Part shown: one piece after another, positions 30,147 to 42,680 of the stretch
How the letters are laid out: each line of letters starts with the position of its first letter
Position numbering within the stretch: the stretch's first letter is position 1
From: Takakia lepidozioides
Taxonomy: Eukaryota > Streptophyta > Takakiopsida > Takakiales > Takakiaceae
NCBI GenBank assembly: GCA_030704615.1
Contig: CM060731.1
Location: 28,956,001 to 29,016,000, forward strand
Direction: 5' to 3'
DNA length: 60,000 nucleotides
The notes under the pieces: model-generated
What the model saw: the letters and a program-made list of their open reading frames with translations, nothing else
Database searches by the model: none
Told to the model about the DNA's origin: nothing
Program-made: the position numbers and the translations under genes

Positions 30147-32783
30147 ATCTCAGCAGCTCGTAGACGAGAGCTGTGCTAAGGACTCTTACGTCCTTAGAAC
30201 CCATTTTGTACAGTCCTGCAAGCGCGCAAGGGCGAGACAGTTAATAGTATCGATAATGTCCCGGAATGTGGTCCGTACTGTCTTGTGAACAAACCTATAT
30301 TTACAGTATGATTGTAGTTCAGAACCAAAGGGCATATCCTTCAGCCTTGACATCTTTGCGATCTTCTTCTGTGACGCCTTCTTCATAACTTGAGAAATGG
30401 AAAAGCAGCTACACCTCAAATTATTGCAAGGCCACTCAATGGCACTAAGAACGTTTCGAGCATGCTGTCAGAAAACTAGACGGGCAAAAACCCAATTCAG
30501 CAGCCTCACCTTGCGTTGATACTTGGGAATTGATACCAGAAGGGCATGCCCGTATGCGCACTCCATCGTGCCTCCATCCAGCACATTCTGTAAATGTTGA
30601 ATGACCAAGACCCTGATATTACACCCTTCTGAGAAGCCACTACGCGCGCTCACAGTATACGAAGGCCTTGCCGTGTCAGGATTCGCATTCCCACGTCCCG
30701 CCATGTCCGACGAAGCACTTGCATCCCTGTCTCTGCCAGCTGGAGGCAGCACGTATTAAAATATCTATTCCCCCAAGGCCACATTTGGTTTACCTCTTTT
30801 TGTGAAAGCCACTTCAGCAAATGTGCTGCCGAATCATGGGTGCAATGAATGCGCAGTGGTTCATGAAGTCGTTGAGTCGACTACATATTCACTTTAATGA
30901 ATAAATATCTTGATTCCATTAATCGAATTAGGAAATGAAAATTGTAGTCGCATGTGCAGTAATTACAACCACTTGTAATTTTGGCTTTTTCAAATTTTAT
31001 GTATTTACGCAATTCGTAAAATAGCCCGGAATTCTGCTACGACTCCGGAGTCGTTGACCCCACTTCTGTCCACTGTCTAAAATGCCCCCGTGGGCCCACA
31101 TTGTCTGTTTCGACTCTCCAGTAGTCCCATTTACTACCAAGTGGTTCTCGGAGTGGTCGCGGACATGCAGTCGATTCGGAAAAGACACGAATGCTTCTAG
31201 TGGTCCTCCCAAAATCCTAGATTTTATCTACCACTGGCGTTTTAGATAATGGCTCCTAACCCTTAGAGGGGTATAAATTGAATCTAATAGCTAAAGGTAA
31301 GAATACCCCCCTTTAAGGGAATTTGCAGACGCATTGCCCGTTGGGTAAAACGCCCCCGCCACGTGGCGGGGCGCAGATCCGCGCGTAGCGGTCCAAGCCG
31401 TGGACCGCTGCGGTTAATGCCAGCGTCCGCCGGTCCCTCTCAACTTTTGGTTATCCAGCGGGTAAAGACCCGCACCCTGCTTGCACGCTTCAAGGCCTCA
31501 CGCCTGAGCCACACGGTTGATGTACTTGATCTCAGTACGACTTAAGGTTAGCGATGGGGCCCCGCTCCCGTACGTCGTGGCTGGGCCACGGCTGCCTCCA
31601 CGCAGTAATCGAGTATCTACTCTCTAGGCGTAGCACCCGGGCTCCTCCCGGGCTGCTCGCGACTTTGGGGCAGCTGCTGTCAAGCGAAATTAGCCCGCCC
31701 AAACCCCAAGACAAAAAAAAAATACAACCCACCCTCCCCTAGGCTTCCATGGCTTGCTAGTGGGGGGGGGAAAAAAATTAGCACATAGTGGCCTTATATC
31801 ACAGATCCAGCCTACTGGCTTGCCTTTGCCAGAGCTGGCTATATTTCAAATTAGTAATCAAACACAAAGATTCTTTCTTCCAACAATTCAAATACAAGCA
31901 TCTATTGGTGCCCTTCCCAATAGACTATGGGGTTCTTCCCCTTGTCACTTCTAGACATGAAATAGTGGGATTCCACAATGCACTCTCCTCTTTTGAAGAG
32001 CCTAAATCAGATTTCAACTTCAAGCTTTGCTTGGAAAATAAATGAATGAAATGGTAAGATGGGATCAACCTTTCTATGCGAGAGTGCTTGGGATGCTCTA
32101 TCGACTCAAGTAATGGTACTCTATGCGGCCTCCACTTGGGCTCTCGTCTATAAGTCCACACCAGCCCCTCCTACTCGTCCTCAAGTCACTTCCCTCCACA
32201 TGAAATTGCCCACTTCCTTCACAAATGAAATGGCTCAAAAGCCCACAAGCTAGGCCACTTGCCTTAGCTTACAAGAATCCTACCTAACTAGGGAGCTTCA
32301 AGCTCCACTCCCTAGGATCTAGCCCCTCCTCAAGCCAAAAACTATCAAGCACTACAACAACAAGCAAGAGGAAACTAAGCAAATGAGCTAGATGAAGAAC
32401 AAGAGAAGCCTTGCCCTTCTTTTATACTGTTTTTGAGTCTAATAAACTAATGGAAAATATTCATTAAACTATTGTTTCCTTGGAGGATCTATAATATAAT
32501 ATTCAACATGGATTAAAAGTCTTAGAGGCAAATGAAAACTGGATTTTCATCCATCCAATTGGATGACCAGTTGGCACGAGTTATCATTTCATCCATCCAG
32601 CTCCTCAAGGCGAATTCCAGGATTTTTCATCCATCCACGAAGTAGAAATGCAAATAATAGGCCTTGTTATTGTTGTCGACTCAATAATTTGGCCCCGCTG
32701 CTAATCAGCTCCATAAATCACCAAACTTGGTGACAAACTACAATTATATATTCCGTATCAGCTTGTAAATTCTCAGCTCCATC
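30147..32783. other. Intergenic region downstream of CACTA gene
   Basis: The right CACTA terminus was not recognised. A short palindrome CTAAGGAC...GTCCTTAG lies at about 30176-30198. A minus-strand frame at 30468-30752 (94 codons) has no recognisable relatives. A GC-rich SINE-like unit lies near 31350-31740 (listed separately). From 32540 to 32640 TTTTCATCCATCC-type motifs begin that also occur near 34316-34870. Confidence 0.45.
31350..31550 (-). repeat. tRNA-related SINE-like sequence
   Basis: On the minus strand TGGCTCAGGCG (31501-31511) fits an RNA polymerase III A box, and GCGGGTCTTTACCCGC (31458-31473) is a T-arm-like hairpin at tRNA spacing that replaces the usual B-box loop. The segment is much more GC-rich than its surroundings. 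No full tRNA cloverleaf can be drawn, so a SINE or tRNA relic is more likely than a tRNA gene. Confidence 0.4.
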
Positions 32784-33401
32784 GGTGGTAAAAAGTTGCG
32801 CTTCTCACCATTCGTCGTATTTTCGCTACACACAGATTTTGTGGTATTTTTGGAAATCAAATCCCTGGTGATGGCTCTGGGGTCTTTGACCCTGCCACTG
32901 AGTCATAGGTTGTCCGGAGTCCCCTCCAATTGTCCCGCACCGCTAACAAGTCCACGCTTCGCCGTTTGAAGTCGTCCTGACCTGCTGTCATTCCGACGCG
33001 GCCAATTGATTTGTTGCAATATTTCATCTCTATACATGTCGCTTCCACCAATTGCCAAGCTCCTCGCCGTGTGTTCCTACTGGACTTGAAAGGCGGGCGA
33101 AAATAAAGATCGCAATCTGGGACTGAAACAGTCGTCCTGTATTGTTTGAACAGGATTAACTTGTCGTTTCTGGTACCGAATTGGCAGCCTAATCTGCTGC
33201 CGATGTAGCTTCCTACGGTCATCTTGATGCCAGAGTTCCACTCCATGCTCGTCGCAGACACTGTCTAATTTCCTACGTGCTTTACCAACAATTTCCAGAC
33301 AACTAACAAACTAACCCGTTTTGGCAGTACAATGCCGAAGCCGCTTGTCTTATGATAAAAAACGATCCGAAAAGAAAAATGTACCAATATATGCATCTAC
33401 A
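32784..33401. repeat. Unclassified ~615-bp dispersed repeat, copy 2
   Basis: Direct-orientation partner of 15970-16583, differing by scattered substitutions and small indels. A minus-strand frame (33261-32857, 134 codons) is open here; it includes TRNDKLILFKQYRTTVSVPD and SSRNTRRGAWQLVEATC, which match no family I recognise. Edges are sharp at GGTGGTAAAAA and ATGCATCTACA. Confidence 0.85.
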
Positions 33402-34585
33402 GCCGCCGCCATAACATTCAAGGCCGCCACGTCCTTAGAGTCCCAAACCCGCCGAGGCAGCCCCCATAAAACCAGATCCTCTATGGCCCAAAGAAATTAC
33501 AACCTAGCTCATTAATCCATAGTCCCTGCTGTTAAGGATCAAAATAGGGTATGGTCTGTATGCAGGTCTCAAGAGACAGGCCAGACAGGTCGAGTTGCCC
33601 CATCGATGGCAGAACAACAAAAGCCAAAACATAGGTTGTAGCATGCCAAACCAGGAGCAGTCGGGTTGAATTCGGGACTGCAGGCAGTAGCCATTTCAAG
33701 GCGCGATAACTTACAGGTCTCCTCAGCCCATATCCCCAACTGCATGCTCAAGAAATTTCAAAGTAAGTGAGGATCCTCACCTGGTCCCATCACAAGCCCC
33801 CACAAAATCAACAGATTAGTGAGGATTGTGGAACCCCAGGTGAATCACAGACCCTCACACTTGTCATCGATGTCAACTAAGAATCTCAAAAGCAAGAGAA
33901 GAAGATAAAAACACAAGGATCCCTAAACTCCAAAGGCACCAATTGGGGAAGAGGGTTATGCGTCATCATCACCCGCGGCAAGTCGCCTCCACAAAGCACA
34001 TGAGCAATGAAGCAAAGCAGGCAAACTCGCAAGGCAATATTAGGGAGGGAGAGAGACTTCCCAGCACAAATGCCACTGCTAAAATTAAAAGCCAGAGGAG
34101 GGAAGATGCCACTGCATTCACAGCAGTGTTTCCCGCTGCTAGAGAGACAAGGCGCCGCCTTCGCGCATCCCTAGGCACTCGCCCAACACGGGTACAACAC
34201 CACAAAAGGGAAGCCACCAAAGCACGTCCGCCATAACACTCTCGCCGCGAGCTCAGAAGCACATCTCGTGCTTCTGACAGCGGGAGAGACAACATAGGGT
34301 TTTTTTGGCCAGATTTTTCATCCGTGGATGAAAATAGTAAAAAACACCTTTCTACCTTGACGGATTTCATCCATATCAGAGTTAAAAATAGGTTTTACGG
34401 TAGGGGTTAGGGTTTCACCCCCGTAATTAATCATAATTAGGGGTAATTAAGATCAAATCTAGGCCATAATCATCTGTACTCGTCATCCATAAATAGATCA
34501 TTTGTTAGGATGAAAAGTAGGGAATATCATCCGTGGCAGCGGTTTACCTCCACCTAGGTAATTCATCATTCCTCATCAGACCACC
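33402..34585. other. Intergenic, no gene; one perfect hairpin
   Basis: No recognisable coding sequence. A perfect hairpin CAGAAGCAC-ATCTC-GTGCTTCTG lies at 34254-34276, and TTTTCATCCGTGGATGAAAAT palindromic sequence at about 34315-34335. Confidence 0.5.
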
Positions 34586-34870
34586 CGGTATGGATAAAAA
34601 AGAGTCAATGAAAGAGGAATGAAAAATTATTATCCTGGTAGTTTTTCAACCGGTATGGATGAAAAACAAGATGTTGTTGGCAACCCTCATAGAGGTAATT
34701 TTCATTCATTGGTGGCTCATCCGGTATGGATGAGAGTCAATAAAAGAGAAATGAAAAAACCAGAAAATCATCCTAACGGCAATTCAGTGTCCATCCTGGT
34801 GGCTCATCCGGTATAGATGAAAAATCGATGATGGATGAAACTCTGTCAAAACTTCATCCAGTATGGGTGA
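34586..34870. repeat. Degenerate tandem array around CATCCGGTATGGATGAAAAA
   Basis: The motif (C/T)CCGGTATGGATGA recurs at about 34587, 34650, 34719, 34806 and 34855 with irregular spacing of 49-87 bases, often followed by GTCAATGAAAGAGGAATGAAAAA-like sequence. It appears to be a decayed minisatellite. Confidence 0.7.
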
Positions 34871-34989
34871 AAAAACAGGAATTCAACATTGATAACAACC
34901 TGCTGGTTCCCAGGAGAGAGGGAGAGAGAGGGAGAGAGGGGGCACCCACTAACCAGCCCCTGGTATTGCAGTCCCTTATGGAGTAAGTG

Positions 34990-35024
34990 TGGTATGCACT
35001 CACCCCGTAAGGGAGTGCATACCA
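34990..35024. repeat. Perfect 12-bp-arm hairpin
   Basis: TGGTATGCACTC (34990-35001) pairs perfectly with GAGTGCATACCA (35013-35024) across an 11-base loop. It lies next to a GA-rich tract (34915-34940). No gene context explains it. Confidence 0.8.
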
Positions 35025-35170
35025 GACCCCTTCGTAAGGATTCTCCCTCTTCAAAGTATCTTCTAACCCCTGGACAAATTTGCCAAAGGGGCTGGAAAGG
35101 CCTACTTCCTGATCCTCTCATGTCAAGAAACAAGATTCAGGGTGGCAAACAGGCTCACACAGTCAACAGT

Positions 35171-35236
35171 CACAGCCTGACACAGCCTGACACAGCCCAA
35201 CACAGCCAGTCACAGCTTGGCATAGCTCGTCACGGC
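35171..35236. repeat. 10-bp minisatellite (CACAGCCTGA)n
   Basis: Six to seven tandem 10-base units of CACAGCCTGA run in exact register, the later ones progressively degenerate (CACAGCCCAA, CACAGCCAGT, CACAGCTTGG, CATAGCTCGT). Confidence 0.88.
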
Positions 35237-38182
35237 GTTCACAGGGGGGTGATTGCTGCCTACAGTGTCCATTTTTTGACGTAAATGCGTCATTTTTTCT
35301 TTACGTAGTTTGTTGGTTTTGATCTACAATCTTATATTTCTATGAAATTTCTTAAAAGGGACTCATAACATTGTACCTATCTACATGTAGTATCTACCTT
35401 CTCAGACTTGCCGCCAAAAACCATTATCTCTAGAAATAATGGACTTTATGAAAAATCCATAAGCTTTTGTTACAGTCCATACAAAACTTGTTATGGACTC
35501 ATTATCTGTTAGATTTTGCAACATAATTGGAATAAAGGACTTGGCCTTCCCTTGCTATTATGATAAAGAATCTAGTGTGAGAGTTTTTAAAAAAAATTAC
35601 TCATTAAATTAAATTTTATGTACTTTATCAACCTACTAATAACAGCCATTTTCATAAAGTCCTTTACAATATGAAAACCAAAATACCCATGAACTGTCTT
35701 CATTAAATACAACCATTTATTATAGGCCCAAGGTCAAATTTTCAAAAACATGCACTTTTGTGATTATGGTCAAGTTTGGATTATGTCATCAACGACACGT
35801 GATGGCATATATCCTCCATAACATCTTTCTTTTTCCCATTTGAAATGATAGTATCCCAATAATAGACGTTCCACATGATATAGTGCAAGTGAATCCATGT
35901 TTTGGTTTTTTTTCACGATTTTTGTTTTTTTATCTTATGTACTTTTATGTAGGCCACATCTTCAACTTTTTGGTCCACTCTTCATTGCAACTACCCAGAG
36001 AACGGTTATCATTGGCAGGGAACGACTGTGTGGGAACGACATCTGCAAAAGAAACGTGTGTTCTGTCTTGGATGACAGTTAGTTAGTTAGGCGGTTAGAA
36101 CAGCTTGCAGGTAGAATAAGTAGAGTAACGACATGGAGGAGATCACTTCTTGGACATGACTTCTGGAAGATCGCTTCTGGCGTCACGAGCACATGGATGG
36201 AGATTACACATAGGAGGAGATACGACGAGATGATGCTTGATACATGCAAGTTGTAGAGATATACTGTAGGGCAGAATAAAGAGACCATGGCTTCAGCCTG
36301 ATACATGATAGTTATAAATCTGATTCCTATTTCATACTCACATGGTGGAGAGAGATATGACTGAAGCTGTGGAATGAATGCTTGAGTAGATGGAACATGG
36401 TAGATTGCAGAAGCAATCTGATACTTAATCATAATAGTAATGTAATTTGCTAACATGAATGCGAGAAGGAATACAAATAGGAAAGCACCCCCATGATATT
36501 GTAGGTCATGACTAATTGTTCTGAGCGGGAGAAGTACTTAGAGACATCCAACTCTTTTATCTTGGAGTTTCCACCTCGGATAGCGAAGGGATGGGTGAGT
36601 AAAAGCCGCTCGACAAGTCACGGAGGCGACCCGATGTTCGTGCGTACGTGCGCCAGGTGGTACACACGTGAGCCTTAAAGACCCAATTAATCTAAAATGA
36701 GAGGTTTTTCTCTCAGTTTTATCATAATGACTTCCATTATATGTAGTTCTTTTTTGTTTTATCACATTGAATTACATTGTATTCAGTTCTCTTTAGATTT
36801 ATCCGTCCAATTCCACTTTTGTTTTTTTTTTGCCAACAGGGGGGTTACAGCCCTGGTTAACTTTATTATAAAATATTTTTGGTGGGACAGAGCCCTTACA
36901 CATTATTTGGGATTATTCGGGGGAAAAAAATTTAAAACCCCTTAAAACGCCATAAGGCACTCACACGTAGTCAGTGAATAGAGAACTTGAATGGAGAACG
37001 ATCATTTCCCTCCCCAAAGGTAGGGACTATGATAGCATGCAATATTGAAGGGGACCAAATTAGGATGATTAAGACTAGCGAGTCATAAAGAGCTGTATCC
37101 GACCAGGAAGTTCCCTAGGGATTAGCAACGACCTAACCCCCTGGGATTATTAGTGCTCAACGGTAGTTAAGCCTGGAAGCCTTCGCTGAGGTCTTCAAAT
37201 GTTTCCAATTAAACTCACAGTCAAACTCCGGTGATGCTGTGGACTGTTGAGCGCTTGTTTCGCCATTGTACAAGAGTCTTCCGATGTGGTGACACAGTTA
37301 AGCCCGTGATGGGCCTAGGTGTTCCTGAAGACCTCGTAGATGGCAGCTGCTCCTTGCAAATTGCGTTGCATACCTGCACAGAGTTTGGCCCAGGCTTTAC
37401 GGGAATTCCACATTCAATTTTATCTCTTCGCAGTTGTTCATTGCCTTTAATTTATTATTATTATTTTCTATGGAGGTGAAAACATAGAATATTTTGATTC
37501 CAAATTTCACATTTATTTGTTACTTATTATCCTCAGGGATTACTGTCAGTGCTGAAGGTTCCAAATGTTTTAAGAATCTATTATTTTGATTTCAAGAAAA
37601 TCAAGACCGCCAGTATTAGCATTTCAGTTTTGTAATTAGGGTTGGAGCCATTACGCGACTAGCCTCTTGTTCATAATTCATCCTTTTGGTGTAGTGAATA
37701 AGGATACAAATGACTTTCTGGCACAAGTCGTCCCATGTCAAAAGACTTTGTTAGCTGATAGCACTGCTTGTTTCACGGGAATAGGCATATCCATCGGGCA
37801 CCCTACAACTATGACTTCTATAGTTGTCCTTGCAGACAGTTATGTCAACGAGGCTTTGTTGGATAGAATGTGCGAAGCACAAGCGAATATTTGGTAGATA
37901 TTATGAATATTCCTTGAAGATACTATGCCCAAGCGAGATTGTGCTCACACGAGATGAATTGCAAATAGTAAGGTTTGCTCATTCAAATGAAACTCTTAAT
38001 TAAGTTTGGCCCACGGCACATGTTTTTTTTTTTGGTCTTTTTTGTTTTGTACCGAATACAAACTACAGAGAGGCCAAAATTACACACATTTTTGCCCATG
38101 TTGTCTACATATTCCTATAGTACTATGTTGGATATCTTTTTTCTCACCTGACCATGCTCACATGTCTACCCAACCTCTTGCA
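35237..38182. other. AT-rich intergenic region, no gene seen
   Basis: Short frames on both strands show no homology to families I know, and no terminal repeats of an element were found. Confidence 0.45.
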
Positions 38183-38384
38183 TCCTATATATATATATAT
38201 ATATGACGCCAACCAAAGCTAGCGTAATTAAGAGCCTCTTCCCCTTGCAGGTACTGCCCCTTTCAGGGATGGGCTCTATCCGCACCCTATAGCTTGTCAC
38301 ACCGTGGCAAGCTGACCAGTTTCAATCACGTTTATTGAGGATTAGGGATGTGACTGATGTAATAGCTGTGAAGTGCAAGGCCTG
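38183..38384 (+). mobile_element. Helitron-like 5' end with conserved downstream segment, copy 1
   Basis: It begins TCCTATATATAT... after an A, followed by TGACGCCAACC, AAGAGCCTCTTCCCCTTGCAG, CAGGGATGGGCTCTATCCG and GAGGATTAGGGATGTGA. The same about 200 bases occur inverted at 52365-52565, and only the TC-(TA)n-TGACGCC end occurs inverted at 54343-54371. Plant Helitrons start with TC after an A and often have TA-rich 5' ends. The CTRR 3' end and hairpin were not identified, so the class is an inference. Confidence 0.5.
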
Positions 38385-38977
38385 CATCCTACAATACTAT
38401 GGTGTCACTTTGTTTAGGAACAAATGGGAGAAAGCCGTCACTACTGTTCACATTATTCAAAAAAATGAAATTGATATAAATGGTATTGCGACAAGTCTCA
38501 ATTATGCTCTACCTAAGCTTCTTCCATTTTCCATTTTCAATGCATTTTGCAAGTTGTGGCAAATGCACAAAATTATCCCCAAAGTTTGCTAAAATGTGAG
38601 TTGTCATGCATATCGTTAGTGTTTCTTTTTCTTTTTCTTTTGTATCTATTTCAAGTTACATACACTCATTCGACCTATGTGGTGGCATATTTGGGCACGA
38701 ATTATGCATATCCATGAAATGTTTTTCCCATGATTTGCTCGATTCAAGAAAAAACATAGTCCATTCTCAACATGAACAATTATTTTAAGATATTGCCCTA
38801 ATTGCAATCAATATATGAAGCGAGACGTTTGTTTTGTTTTGTTTTGTTTTGTTTTGTTTTGTAGCGTTTGTTTTGGTGTTGTTGGAAAGCCCTCGATGAG
38901 GAGGGGTGCACCGGCTTGGTCTCATGATTTTTGGACCAGCGGTGAGGGAGATGTGGAATTTCGAGTACTTTTGGTTG
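38385..38977. repeat. Intergenic with simple repeats, including (TTTTG)n
   Basis: A (TTTTC)-type tract lies near 38624-38645, and a pentanucleotide array TTTTG repeated about seven times at 38828-38862. A short plus-strand frame at 38335-38592 has no recognised homology. No gene is supported. Confidence 0.6.
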
Positions 38978-38978
38978 C

Positions 38979-39255
38979 TGGAAATTCACAAAAAATAGCA
39001 AAAATGGCAAAGTGGGCATTCCTGGGACAATGGTTGGAGCCTCGACAAGAGAGATATCAAGGGAAAGGACTCTGGTTCAAATCTGGTCGTAGGCTCTGTA
39101 GAAAAAAACTTACTTAGATGACATTGGGCCATTGGAAATTTGGGAAAAATAGCAAAGTGGGCATTCATGGGAGAATGGTTGAGCCTTGACGGGAGAGACA
39201 ACAAGGGAGAGGTCTCCGGTTCAAATCTGGTTATAGGCTATGTGGAAGAAGAAAA
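38979..39255 (+). repeat. Tandem pair of SINE-like units
   Basis: Two diverged copies (38979-39110 and 39133-39255) share GCAAAGTGGGCATTC(C/A)TGGG, ATGGTTG-AGCCT and a terminal GGTTCAAATCTGG (39074-39086 and 39218-39230). The last motif resembles the polymerase III B box, and A-rich stretches follow each unit. Known tRNA-derived SINEs have this order. A clear A box is not seen, so the assignment is tentative. Confidence 0.45.
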
Positions 39256-39292
39256 AATGATTAGATATGGTTAAATCATTAGACTTAGATGA

Positions 39293-39489
39293 CTTAGATG
39301 ACAGTGGACACTTGGGCCAACGGCACAGGCTACCCAGAGGTCGCACTTGGGCCTCATTTAGGAGACGCACTAGGATACATATGAGATCTTGCACTTAGGC
39401 TTAGATGACACTGGGCATTTGGGCCAACGGCACAAGCTACCCTAGAGGTCGCATTTGAGCCTCGACATAGGTGACACACTTGGATATAT
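39293..39489. repeat. 108-bp tandem duplication
   Basis: TTAGATGACA-TGG-CA-TTGGGCCAACGGCACA and GAGGTCGCA(C/T)TTG(G/A)GCCTC occur twice, about 108 bases apart (from about 39293 and about 39401). It immediately follows the SINE-like pair and may have formed in the same event. Confidence 0.8.
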
Positions 39490-40024
39490 AGGGGATAGTA
39501 CTTGGAAACACTATTTTAATTAATTATGGACTTTTGTTTGGTCCAGAAATAATATGAAAAATATGAATAAACAAAATTTATTATTGAAATAAAGCGATAT
39601 ATATGATTATTTTGGTTATTTTATGCACAATATAATCCTCCAAACATTTTTTGGAGACAATATAAGTATGTATTGTGGTTTTAGAAGAACATCCACTTCC
39701 AAGTTGACGTTCACGAAAAAAATGGGAGGATGCAATAAATTACACCATGATGTGATGTCAGATATGTAAAACTTTTTGCACAAAATGGTTGTCATATCAG
39801 ATGACATACAAAATCAAACATATGGCATGTGATGAAGAGGATGACATGAAAGAATGTGTCCGCATACATTGATGATAAACATTCATATTTTATTAGAAAT
39901 TGCAACTTTGGCGCGTTGCAGTCAGACATAATGTAACGTCAACTGTACATCCGTTGGACTTAATGTTATCCAGCGGCTCGAAGCCATACAACGGCTTACA
40001 CTTACCCATTAATATTACAGAGCC
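39490..40024. other. AT-rich spacer, no gene seen
   Basis: No coding frame or repeat was recognised between the tandem duplications and the FCP1-like block. Confidence 0.45.
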
Positions 40025-42416
40025 TCATCCCAAACGGCTCGCAATCAAGGCATGTGTTCGAAGACGCCTCCGGTTACCACAACCACTTGCAACGGTCTCC
40101 GCACCAGAGGAAACGGAAATACTTTCGGAGAACTCGAACCTAGTAGTAACATTATCATCCGAAATGTTACTTGGAACTCTACTTGTTGAATCTCTTGATG
40201 CCATTGAAGCCTGCCGGGAAGCCCGCCATTCTTGCCAATCACGAAGCCCTTCTTCTTCTTTTCGAATTCGCTCCTTGAATGTGACTGGGCAAAATAATTT
40301 TTCATATGACAAATGTCAGCTGAAATGTGGAACATTTGTAAAAACATGATAAAGTAAAAGTGCAAGTGGAAGACACTTTCAATATCAAATTCTCTATAAA
40401 CAACAAACAGTGGGATAAGTACATATCAAGGTAATCAGGTTTATTTTGTTGTGGGATCCAAACACGAGGATCAACATATCTTCCATACCAAGCCCAATAG
40501 GCATGGTCGCAACCAATAGGCTTACGAGAACACTTGGCAAGGTTCTCGCTGATGTAATCTACGACTGTTGAAGCTGCAACCATTTTCAATATATATGGCC
40601 ACATAGCTTTTGTCATATTATCCTGGTCAACCAAGCCCTTTGGTGATGGCTAGTATGAAAAGGGAAGAATCCAGTATTTGGTGGGTTTCGGAGGTCATTT
40701 GATGGCTCATCATCGACAAGGAGTATTTGTCCCTGCGTTGCAAAGGGTGTACCAGGGTACTTGGCCAGAACAGTGCGAATATCCTTAACGAGATATTTCA
40801 TCCCATGCATGATGTAACCGGTAGTGTCTTTGCAATCCTCAGCTAACCAAATGAAGCAAAACTTCTTCGCTCGTAGGAACTAAGCACTCGAGCATCCTAC
40901 AAAGAACATCTCTTTCAGCACATGACCAGATCGCCACGTGAAAATGCATGAACGCAAGGTTGAGAAAATCCAAGACTCCGGGCCAGGGAACCACAAAAGG
41001 TCTGTCGAGAACATGAACTATAACTTTCCTGAAACGAAAATCTCTCCTTAAACAATTCACCGCCGGTTGGAGGTGGCCGGTAGTAGAGGAGTCTGTTGAC
41101 ACTCAATATTAACAACATCCGTTTCCTCTTCCCCGATGTGGCAAATGAAGGTTGATGGACGATGCCATCCTACGCAATTTAAGTGTTTTCCCCGTCAGAA
41201 ACAACACGATGTAGTGTTTCTTAGTTTCAGAGTGACCTCTACGTTTTCGAAGACATAAGTGTCCCGACAATGGACTACTGTAAAGGACCAAGAGTAGACC
41301 ATATATCGAAGAGTTTGAGATCACGAAAAGATGAACGTCGGCTGTCAAGTGGAGGGTAGTGGACGCACCTTGTCGGGAGGCGCATTCAAGAAGTTCTGCG
41401 GCTTCATACTCGCTTGTCTAAAAATTACGGAGTTAGTTTGGGACTGCAAAACAAACTGCAAACAAAAGTGGAGAAATTGTTTTGAAATGTACCATTGAAG
41501 CCTTATTGGAATGTCTTGCAGAAGAATAGTGGATTCACGCGGGCTTCGTTTGACGAGGCGCCACAACATCCGAGGGAGTCCTCATGTGTTTGGAGTCCGT
41601 TTTTTTTTTTTTCTTGTCAGCCTTTTGTCCGTTGGAAAGATTTCCTGCAGAGGAAGGAAATGGTTCGGGGGCTCTTTTTCGCCTCTTTGGTGCAGAACAT
41701 TGTGCCAGCAGTTCAGGGTCACGCTGTGTCGATGTTGGAGATGTTTTGCCATTGAACGACAGAAGGAGTGGAGGGGCAACAATAGGCAAGCACAAAAATC
41801 CCTTGAGCACGCGACATCCTGGATGGAATGAAAACGCAACGAAGGAATAATTTACCTCGAAACTGCATTCCAATGTAGACATCGTTTGACAGGAAGATCA
41901 TAATCTGCAGATTTTCTGACCTGGAGTGACAGATGAATATCAGACCCCAAACTAAGTGAAACTAGGAGAATGAGCAAAGAGCGAGAAATGAGTTTAAGTC
42001 ACCTGACTTCTGCGGATTTGGGCTGTCCAACCCTCGTGGGGGAGATATGCGAAGAAGAGACGGAACCAAGTGTAGTGGAGCCGCAGCCGAGTCCCCGACG
42101 GTTGCCCTGCGGGTTGGATAGACCAGACCCTGCGTACTGAACAGGGAGGGTGAGGAATGCTGGGAAAGGTCGATAAAGTTTCCGGGATATTTGTGTTCTT
42201 CACCTACACTTTGGACTTTACACCCAGGAGGACCCAAGAAGAGAAGAGTGTCGCCCGCTTCCCGGGAGGAGAAGGGTCTGACAGAGGATCCACCCTCAAT
42301 TTGAGCACCATCGTGAACCCTCGAAAAGCCTTCAATACTCCGACTCACTGCTGATCCGGAGGGTTCTTTTAGGGGACTTGAGGAACCGATGACGTCGTCT
42401 GCATCTCCTTGAACCT
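40025..42416 (-). pseudogene. NIF/FCP1-like phosphatase-fold gene, unit C, degraded
   Basis: Minus-strand pieces in order: a Ser/Pro-rich exon (42416-about 42003) entered after TTGGCAG and left at a GT; a basic segment near 41535-41860 with KRRKR and polylysine; a small exon near 41371-41444; then FCP1 homology with PGVLDFLNLAFMHFHVAIWS (about 40945-41010), KKFCFIWLAEDCKDT (about 40835-40875), a motif III-like LLVDDEPSNDLRNPPN (about 40670-40725) and a helical tail WPYILKMVAAS. The last piece (about 40025-40312) is rich in charged residues. FCP1/SCP phosphatases use a DxDx(T/V) nucleophile motif; no such motif can be identified here, and the frame changes at least once around 40870. Exon joins are tentative. 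A decayed nuclear regulator copy is most likely. Confidence 0.6.
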
Positions 42417-42680
42417 GCCAAAGAGACATAATCATAAATCCAGGAGTGCAGGAATGTGAACCTCCACTGAACAGTGGAGGTCACTAGATATAGTCATGTC
42501 CCCGTATGAAGGCCTGTATCAGAGTCTTGGGATTGCCCGGGATGTGCGTCAAGAATTCAACATAAAATGAGTGAAAAGTAGAGTACCATATCTAACATGT
42601 GTGTGGTTACAAGGCAATGAAAATCAGAAACCATGAAGATATTCAATAGCTCGAGTGAGATGGGATTGATAAAAAATAAT

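Noticed and set aside
30468-30752. Second CACTA gene (TnpA-like)
   Set aside because: Only 94 codons on the opposite strand with no similarity I can name.
35171-35236. CRISPR-like array
   Set aside because: The 10-bp units have no spacers; it is a degenerate minisatellite in a plant genome.
41535-41882. Lys-rich frame with a polylysine run as an independent gene
   Set aside because: The polylysine comes from a long T homopolymer on the other strand; kept only as a doubtful exon of FCP1-like unit C.
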